Below are positions 15,740 to 20,554 of a DNA stretch of 20,554 bases, one piece after another. Below the pieces are notes generated by a model. It searched no databases and had not been told where the DNA came from. It saw only the letters and a program-made list of their open reading frames with translations. The stretch is from JAFEBO01 sp044375915 (lineage in GTDB: Bacteria; Planctomycetota; Phycisphaerae; Phycisphaerales; UBA1924), in the NCBI GenBank assembly GCA_044375915.1, contig JBILLU010000045.1:1-20554 (forward strand), written 5' to 3'. Position numbers and translations under genes: made by a program. How positions within the stretch are numbered: position 1 is the stretch's first letter; each line of letters starts with the position of its first letter.

Positions 15740-16843
15740 TCAGTCGACGATGAACTTGGCGTGCAAACGCCCTGTTTTGTAGAGCATTTGCAGGATTTCG
15801 ATCTGGTCTGTCACCGTGACGTCGATCTGCTTCATCGCCGCCATCAGGTCGGCGAGGCGGGCATTGTCGCTCTGGCGGCCGCGGGTCGCGACGGTTGCGA
15901 AGCGGGTCGTTTCGGTCAGGGGATTCTGCGTCGAGGCCACCGGGGGCGGCGTGGTGGTGTTGATCACCAGGTCCTTGTGCGTCACCAGCCCCGGGCTGAT
16001 CTCAACGTCACCGGTGATCACGATCACGCCGCTGCGCGGGTTCACGATCACCTGCGCGGGCAGATCCAGGTCGGCGACACGGATCGGCGTGGCCATCACC
16101 GCAGCGATGAAGCCAGAACGAGCCGAACGCTCGGCCTCGGGGATCTCGACACGGATGGTGCGCTCGTCGAGCACGGTGGCCGCGCTCGTGGTCTGGCGGA
16201 CCGAAGGATCGGACTGCAGCGTGCCCTCGGGCGAGGCCTCGGAGTTGATCGCAGTTGCGATCTTCTGAGCCGCGGTCCAGCCTGCGTAATAGGGGTGGAT
16301 GTAAAGCTCGAAGACATCACCGACCTCGGGGCCCATGACATCGCGCACGAGCTGCGCCCCGCCGCGGATCTTGCCGCTGGTCGTGATCGACGGATCGGGC
16401 AGTTCGATCGCGCCGTTCGCCATGGCATAGACGGGGCTGGTGATGAGCGGGCCGCGGAGCGGGATGAGGATGAGCCGCCCGCCCTTGAGGCTGGTGGCGC
16501 TGTAGACAGTGGAGATATACGCGTCGAAGCGATCGTCGGAGCGGCCGCCGATCTCGGGGATGGTGACATCGACCCAGACCACGGCAACCGCCTTGGCCGC
16601 CGAGAGTTCCGCGAGTTGGCCCGGAGCATTGCCCTCGTTCTCGAGCAGTTTCGCCAAAGGCCGAGCGAGGATCGGTTCCTTACCGGCGTCGCCGGTGCCT
16701 TGGAGGCCGACGACGAGACCCAGGCCGCGGAGCTTGAACTCGCCCTGTCCTTTGATGCGGGTGAGATCGGCCACCTTGCTCGCAAGCGCGGCGGGTGCGA
16801 TCAAGGCGATCAGAGTGAGGAAGAAGAAAGCGAGGCGGAGCAT
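15740..16843 (-). CDS. flgI: FlgI flagellar P-ring protein
   Basis: Periplasmic ring around the rod in the peptidoglycan layer. It is 367 residues, matching the family (365 in E. coli). A signal peptide (MLRLAFFFLTLIALIAPAALA) is followed by KVADLTRIKGQGEFKLRGLGLVVGLQGTGD in canonical P-ring form; GGRLILIPLRGP and the C-terminal EILQMLYKTGRLHAKFIVD also fit. The ATG at 16843 is chosen because the signal peptide starts there; the open frame continues 36 codons upstream with non-signal sequence. There is no SD. It is the first gene of the visible flagellar run; flgA and flgH, common upstream partners, are not in this window. Confidence 0.96.
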   Translation of the reverse strand: MLRLAFFFLTLIALIAPAALASKVADLTRIKGQGEFKLRGLGLVVGLQGTGDAGKEPILARPLAKLLENEGNAPGQLAELSAAKAVAVVWVDVTIPEIGGRSDDRFDAYISTVYSATSLKGGRLILIPLRGPLITSPVYAMANGAIELPDPSITTSGKIRGGAQLVRDVMGPEVGDVFELYIHPYYAGWTAAQKIATAINSEASPEGTLQSDPSVRQTTSAATVLDERTIRVEIPEAERSARSGFIAAVMATPIRVADLDLPAQVIVNPRSGVIVITGDVEISPGLVTHKDLVINTTTPPPVASTQNPLTETTRFATVATRGRQSDNARLADLMAAMKQIDVTVTDQIEILQMLYKTGRLHAKFIVD

Positions 16844-16907
16844 CGACGGTCTAAACGCAACGGGTGTGCCATGAGGGCCATGCCCGCCGGAGCCCCCTGC
16901 GTCCGCG

Positions 16908-16955
16908 CCTCCCCAACCCGCGCAGCGGGGAGGGGTGGCCGAGCGAAGCAAGGCC
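16908..16955. repeat. Two adjacent hairpins upstream of flgI
   Basis: CCTCCCC (16908-16914) pairs with GGGGAGG (16927-16933). GGCC (16937-16940) pairs with GGCC (16952-16955). The composition looks like a dispersed intergenic repeat. The location in the flgI leader could also affect transcription. Confidence 0.4.
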
Positions 16956-17007
16956 GGGGCGGGGTGCCTTGTGGCTCGAGCGAATTCACCGCAACCGCCA
17001 AGTGTCA

Positions 17008-17116
17008 GGTGCCATCAGTCCGCGGCTGCTCGGAGCCGCGCGACTGATGCCGGGGACGCTGTTGTTCCAGATCGCATCAGTCGCGCCGTGCAAAGCCACG
17101 GCGGACTGATGGCACC
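17008..17116. repeat. REP-like double hairpin (BIME-type)
   Basis: Two hairpins, 17013-17049 and 17075-17111, share the same 8-bp outer stem CATCAGTC/GACTGATG but have different inner stems (GCGGCT/AGCCGC and CCGTG/CACGG). The whole unit is bounded by a perfect 16-bp inverted repeat, 17008-17023 with 17101-17116. The inner facing arms (17038-17050 and 17074-17086) pair perfectly over 13 bp, so a four-arm cruciform is also possible. Different inner stems with kept pairing imply selection on structure. Confidence 0.8.
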
Positions 17117-17201
17117 CAGAAACTCCACTCAGACAGCCTTACCCGAGGCCTGCGCCCCCGGCTTGGAACGGTTGCCGCTTCGCGGCTTTGGAGCGACGGC
17201 G

Positions 17202-18689
17202 TTACTGACCCTGCGCGAGGCTGTACCCCTTCACCCCATCAAACGTCCGCAGAAGCTCATACGAGCACACCGTGAAGCTCTCGGCGATCTTGTCCATCAG
17301 CGCCACGCAGCGGCTCTGGCCGAACGAGCCCGGGGTCACGCCTTCCTTGAGCTCAAACCGCACGCGGTAGTAATCCACGCACTCGGTGTACACGCTGCCC
17401 GTCGGCCACACCTGTGTGCCGCGGTTGCTGATGAGGGTGATGCGGAACGGCGTGTCGGAGCACGCACGCTGCATTTCTTCCGCGAGCGCCAATGGGCTCA
17501 GCGGGCTGTCGAGGTAGATGTCGCAGCCGACGACCTGCGTGACGAGGTTCTTGAACGTGCGGATCACCTGCGGCCCGGCGGGCTTGGGGGCGCGGACGAA
17601 GCAGGTCTCGCCCGCCGCGGGAACCTCGACGGCGGGCACCGTCTTGGGCTTGTTTCCCAGGTTGTTCTTGATCGCAGCGGTGAAGTCCTTGGTGCCGACG
17701 CTGGGCTTGGACTTGTCGCCGAAGTCGCCGGTGTGGATGCCGGATTCGAGTGTCGCGAGCAGCGCGTTCTCGAGCGTGGCGGCTTCCTTGTTCAGGCAGA
17801 TGTGCCGCAGCATCATCAGGCCCGAGAGGATCAGGCTTGTCGGGTTGGCGATGCCGCGCCCGGCGATGTCCGGCGCCGTGCCGTGGACCGCCTCGAAGAT
17901 CGAAATGTGATTGCCGATGTTCGCGCTGGGCGCAAAGCCGAGGCCGCCGACCAGCCCGGCGCACAGGTCCGACACGATGTCGCCCTGCAGATTGGGCAGC
18001 ACGATCATGCCGTACTGCTGGGGCTTCACCACGAGGTTCATGCACAACGCGTCGACGATCACATCGCCCTGCTCGATCTCGGGGAAATCGCGCCCGGTGA
18101 TCTTGAAGCGTTCGAGGAAGAGACCGTCGGTCATCTTCATGATGTTGGCCTTATGGCCGCAGTGGATCTTCTTGGTGCCGAGCTTGCGGGCGGTCTGGAA
18201 GGCGAAGCGGTGGACCTGATCGCAGCCCGGCGCGGAGATGAGGCGCTTGCACTGGATCATGTCGTTGCTGAGCCGGTGCTCGACGCCGCCGTAGGTGTCC
18301 TCGATGTTCTCGCGGACGACGGAGAAGTCGAGATAGATGCCGGCCTTGGAGTAGACGGTCTCGACGCCCGGAAGGGTCTTGAACGTCCGGAAGTTCGCAA
18401 ACGCGTTCCACATCTTGCGGGCGGTCACGTTGATCGACTTGCCGCCGCCGCCTTTGGGCGTCTCCATCGGGCCTTTGAACAGGATGCCCGAGTCTTCGAC
18501 GACCCGCACCGCTTCGTCGCTCATGCCGCGGCTGTTGCCTTTGGCGAAGACCGACGCGCCCATCTCGACTTCACGGAAGTGGACGTGGTTCTGGACCCCC
18601 GCCGAAGCGAGGAGGTCGAGGGTGGCGTCCATGATCTCGGGGCCGATGCCGTCGCCCTTGGCGACTGCGATTTGAATAGTTTGCGACAT
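17202..18689 (-). CDS. icd: Isocitrate dehydrogenase, Thermus/Rickettsia-type
   Basis: Oxidative decarboxylation of isocitrate to 2-oxoglutarate in the TCA cycle. It is 495 residues. The catalytic core spans about 1-345: GDGIGPE at 12-18, substrate-binding NVTARKMWNAFANFRT at 87-102, VRENIEDTYGGVEHR at 125-139, the catalytic Lys in HKANIMKMTDG at 179-189, and GDIVSD at 236-241. A C-terminal domain (about 350-495) matches the longer Thermus-type enzymes. HGTAP is followed by D274-I275, the pair seen in NAD-using relatives, instead of the K-Y typical of NADP enzymes, so NAD use is likely but inferred. The start at MSQTIQIAVAKGDG has a C-rich leader and no SD; the open frame upstream lacks family sequence. 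Confidence 0.95.
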   Translation of the reverse strand: MSQTIQIAVAKGDGIGPEIMDATLDLLASAGVQNHVHFREVEMGASVFAKGNSRGMSDEAVRVVEDSGILFKGPMETPKGGGGKSINVTARKMWNAFANFRTFKTLPGVETVYSKAGIYLDFSVVRENIEDTYGGVEHRLSNDMIQCKRLISAPGCDQVHRFAFQTARKLGTKKIHCGHKANIMKMTDGLFLERFKITGRDFPEIEQGDVIVDALCMNLVVKPQQYGMIVLPNLQGDIVSDLCAGLVGGLGFAPSANIGNHISIFEAVHGTAPDIAGRGIANPTSLILSGLMMLRHICLNKEAATLENALLATLESGIHTGDFGDKSKPSVGTKDFTAAIKNNLGNKPKTVPAVEVPAAGETCFVRAPKPAGPQVIRTFKNLVTQVVGCDIYLDSPLSPLALAEEMQRACSDTPFRITLISNRGTQVWPTGSVYTECVDYYRVRFELKEGVTPGSFGQSRCVALMDKIAESFTVCSYELLRTFDGVKGYSLAQGQ

Positions 18690-18765
18690 GGGTGGTGGGG
18701 GGGGGTTGGAGAAAGGCGGGGCCGAAAGCAAGGTCTCGATACACGGGTGCCCGAATCGCGTTACC

Positions 18766-18796
18766 TTGGTATCGGTTTGGTATCGACGGGGCTCAA
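18766..18796 (-). promoter_or_regulatory. Possible icd promoter with tandem operator-like repeats
   Basis: On the minus strand TTGAGC (18796-18791), 17 bases and GATACC (18773-18768) make a moderate sigma-70-like promoter. The direct repeats TTGGTATCG at 18766-18774 and 18777-18785 (plus-strand reading), 11 bases apart or one helix turn, overlap its -10 and spacer. That geometry suits a repressor or activator site. Confidence 0.3.
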
Positions 18797-18819
18797 GGGT
18801 AGGTTTCCGCGTTGAAACA

Positions 18820-18839
18820 CGCCGCCGAATGAGGCGGCG
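18820..18839. repeat. GC-rich hairpin in the icd/dinB intergenic region
   Basis: A perfect 7-bp inverted repeat, CGCCGCC and GGCGGCG, with loop GAATGA. It lies between the divergent genes and has no U tract; it may be a dispersed repeat. Confidence 0.4.
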
Positions 18840-18939
18840 CTCCGCAACGATTTCGGACGCACCGACCCGTTTCCGCTGTTCCCACGCAAGTACCAGTACC
18901 CGCACAACATCCCCGCAGCATCACACACAGGAGCTTCCC

Positions 18940-19437
18940 ATGTCCACCACGCATCGCGATCGCGCCCTCGCCCTCCTCGATTTCTCCCACGGCCTCACCC
19001 TCGGCCTGCTCAAAGACGTCCCCGCCGACAAGATGACGTTCCAGCCCACGCCGACGGATAACCACTTCGTCTGGACCTTCGGCCATCTCGCCTCGACGTA
19101 CTCATGGCTCAAGTCCCTGGTTGACGGGCAGATGCACCCGCTCCCCGATTCCTACAACGGGCTCTTCGGCATGGGCAGCAAGCCGACGTCCGACGCCAAG
19201 GCGTACCCGTCGTTTGCCGAGGTGAAGAAGCACAACGACGAGGCGTACGCCGCGTTCGTCGGGGCGGTGAAGAAGCAGACCGACGCGGAACTCCTGCAGC
19301 CGACCGCCGCCGACTCGCACGGCTTCGCGACCGACCGCCTCGACGCCGTCGCCAAGGGCGCGTGGCACGAGGGCTGGCACGCGGGTCAGCTTGCGAACGT
19401 TCGCAAGGCGCTGGGCATCAAGAACCTGTGGGGCTGA
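18940..19437 (+). CDS. DinB-like four-helix metal-binding protein
   Basis: 165 residues starting MSTTHRDRALALLDFSHG, with AGGAG 8 bases upstream of the ATG. It fits the DinB/YfiT superfamily of small four-helix proteins with three metal-binding His. HFVWTFGHLAST (about 47-58) carries the first His, and the C-terminal WHEGWHAGQLANVRKALGI (about 142-160) carries the HxxxHxGQ-type pair. Members include thiol-dependent transferases and damage-inducible proteins; the substrate cannot be read from sequence. It is divergent from icd and 48 bases upstream of the sigma factor gene, so they may share a transcript. Confidence 0.82.
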   Translation: MSTTHRDRALALLDFSHGLTLGLLKDVPADKMTFQPTPTDNHFVWTFGHLASTYSWLKSLVDGQMHPLPDSYNGLFGMGSKPTSDAKAYPSFAEVKKHNDEAYAAFVGAVKKQTDAELLQPTAADSHGFATDRLDAVAKGAWHEGWHAGQLANVRKALGIKNLWG

Positions 19438-19485
19438 ACGTGTGTTCCGTCCGCCGAGACTTCCCGTGCTGCTCTATCGTGAGGC

Positions 19486-20349
19486 GTGAAGGACTCGACT
19501 CCAAAGACGAAGAAACGTGTCCTGAGTCGCGACGGTTCGCGGCCGTTCGCCGATGTCCTACCCGCGCTGCTCGATGAGCACGGTCCCAAGCTCTACGCGC
19601 TCGCCCGCCGCCTCTGCGGCAACGAGACGGACGCACAGGACATGATGCAGGAAGTCTTCCTTCAGGCCGCTCGTCGCTGGGAGACCTTCCGCGGCGAATC
19701 GAACCCCGCGACGTGGGTGTACTCCATCGCGGCCCGCTCCTGCGGCCCACGCAAGCGCCGCCGATTTGCGAGCGACCGTCGCATGCCCGCGTTCTCGCAG
19801 ATCGCGCCCTGGACCGAGTCCACCGTCTCGCGTGCCGCGCTCGGCGGGCCCGTCACCGCCGCGGAGAAGAAAGAGAGCGAGCTCGCACTGCACGCGGCGA
19901 TCCTGCAATTGCCGCAGGCGTTCCGCGTGCCCTTGGTGATGAAGGAGATGCTTGAACTGCCGATCGCCGATGTGGCCCAAGCCCTGAACATGAAAGAGCA
20001 GACCGTCAAGACGCGGGTGCACCGTGCCCGGCTCATGCTGCGCAAAGCCCTCACCGGCGAGCTCAAGCAGGTCGAAGCGCCGGACCCGATCTACGAAAAA
20101 CAGGTCTGCATGGATCTCCTGCAGGCCAAGCTGGACGCGATGGACCACGCCCGCGGCTTCCCGATCGGGCAGGACGTGCTTTGCGAGCGCTGCCGCGCCG
20201 TGTTCAAGGAACTCGACCTCGTGCAGGACGCCTGCGCCAGATTGACGGCGGGAAAGTTCCCTGATTCGCTCCGCCGGGCCATACTGCAATCAAGCTCGAA
20301 ACGCCCCGGAAACACGCCTGCGAGGGCACGGACGCGAGCTCGCAGATAG
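19486..20349 (+). CDS. ECF sigma factor with C-terminal Cys/His tail
   Basis: RNA polymerase sigma-70 family, extracytoplasmic-function type, 287 residues from a GTG start. Region 2 is at about 26-95 (LYALARRLCGNETDAQDMMQEVFLQAARRWETF). Region 4 is at about 132-188 with the helix-turn-helix PIADVAQALNMKEQTVKTRVHRARLMLRKAL. A further 100 residues follow, unlike minimal ECFs. They hold C208, H221, C233, C236 (CERC) and C250, which could bind zinc in the manner of anti-sigma or zf-HC2 domains. The very end is basic and low in complexity. I see no separate anti-sigma gene nearby, so the tail may regulate in cis. The start has only a weak GAGG upstream. Confidence 0.85.
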   Translation: MKDSTPKTKKRVLSRDGSRPFADVLPALLDEHGPKLYALARRLCGNETDAQDMMQEVFLQAARRWETFRGESNPATWVYSIAARSCGPRKRRRFASDRRMPAFSQIAPWTESTVSRAALGGPVTAAEKKESELALHAAILQLPQAFRVPLVMKEMLELPIADVAQALNMKEQTVKTRVHRARLMLRKALTGELKQVEAPDPIYEKQVCMDLLQAKLDAMDHARGFPIGQDVLCERCRAVFKELDLVQDACARLTAGKFPDSLRRAILQSSSKRPGNTPARARTRARR

Positions 20350-20442
20350 GAGAGAATCTTCGCGAGCATCGGGAACCTGGCGTCTGTTGGCGGCCTCTTA
20401 TAAGTGGCGCCGCGGTGGCGGCCTGCCACACGGAGACGCACT

Positions 20443-20554
20443 GTGAACACGACGGCCAGCAGCACCATCCCGAACATCACGAACCCACCAAGCGCCGTCC
20501 GCGAGGTGGAACCCGCAGCGGTCGCCGACTGGCTCCGCCGCGGCGAGTGCATCG
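20443..20554 (+). CDS. Probable rhodanese-domain protein, 3' truncated by window
   Basis: The GTG at 20443 has CGGAG upstream and opens a frame that runs off the window after 37 codons (MNTTASSTIPNITNPPSAV...). The last visible part, PAAVADWLRRGECI, resembles the entry of rhodanese-like domains (xxxELxxWLxxGexxLIDVR). Too little is present to see the catalytic Cys. The identification is tentative. Confidence 0.5.
   Translation, partial: MNTTASSTIPNITNPPSAVREVEPAAVADWLRRGECI

Larger units (their letters stand above)
16844..17201. other. Repeat-rich spacer between icd and flgI, no gene
   Basis: About 358 bases without a believable coding frame. It holds paired hairpins at 16908-16955, a REP-like double hairpin at 17008-17116, and a small GCCGC-TTC-GCGGC hairpin at 17174-17186 close to the icd stop. 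No clear promoter for flgI was recognised. Confidence 0.6.

Noticed and set aside
16990..17016. Possible sigma-54 promoter (minus-strand TGGCAC) upstream of flgI
   Set aside because: The -12 GC is not at the required distance from the -24 GG, and the TGGCAC belongs to the arm of the REP-like repeat.
1..20554. CRISPR array, tRNA, rRNA, insertion sequence or prophage
   Set aside because: I saw no evenly spaced direct repeats, no tRNA-like cloverleaf with a CCA end, no rRNA sequence, and no transposase, integrase or phage structural gene.

Overview
The window is GC-rich bacterial chromosome dominated by late flagellar genes on the minus strand. The gene order, the long FlgL starting MTYIPANIARVPN, the array of roughly 500-residue flagellins and the C-rich leaders without Shine-Dalgarno (SD) sequences suggest a motile planctomycete, probably of the Phycisphaerae. 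That placement is inferred from sequence style, not from a search.

Layout. Positions 1-2036 (plus) hold the 3' part of a membrane-anchored SurA/PpiD-like folding factor, closed by a strong hairpin terminator. From 2137 to 9406 (minus) lie four flagellin genes. The first three (2137-3645, 4067-5581, 5899-7410) look like separate transcription units, each with its own hairpin terminator. A sigma-28-type promoter can be read before the second and the third. The fourth, divergent flagellin (7844-9406) lies just downstream of csrA and fliW. Upstream of fliW are flgL, flgK, flgN, a FlgJ-like rod-binding protein and flgI, so in transcription order the locus reads flgI-flgJ-flgN-flgK-flgL-fliW-csrA-flagellin. 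The core flgN-flgK-flgL-fliW-csrA-flagellin is the order known from Bacillus. A repeat-rich spacer (16844-17201) with a REP-like double hairpin separates flgI from icd, a Thermus/Rickettsia-type isocitrate dehydrogenase. After a divergent intergenic region come, on the plus strand, a DinB-like protein, an ECF sigma factor with a Cys/His tail, and the start of a probable rhodanese-domain protein cut by the window edge.

How the genes work together. FlgI forms the P ring, FlgJ-like helps rod assembly, FlgN chaperones FlgK and FlgL, FlgK and FlgL form the hook-filament junction, and the flagellins build the filament. In Bacillus, FliW binds free flagellin and otherwise sequesters CsrA, which represses flagellin translation. 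Here all four flagellin leaders and the csrA leader carry the core CsrA/RsmE motif CANGGANG directly on the SD. In at least two flagellin leaders (first and fourth) it sits as an ANGGAN hexaloop on a good stem. The simplest reading is that one FliW-CsrA pair controls a four-flagellin filament and csrA itself. This is the most interesting system in the window.
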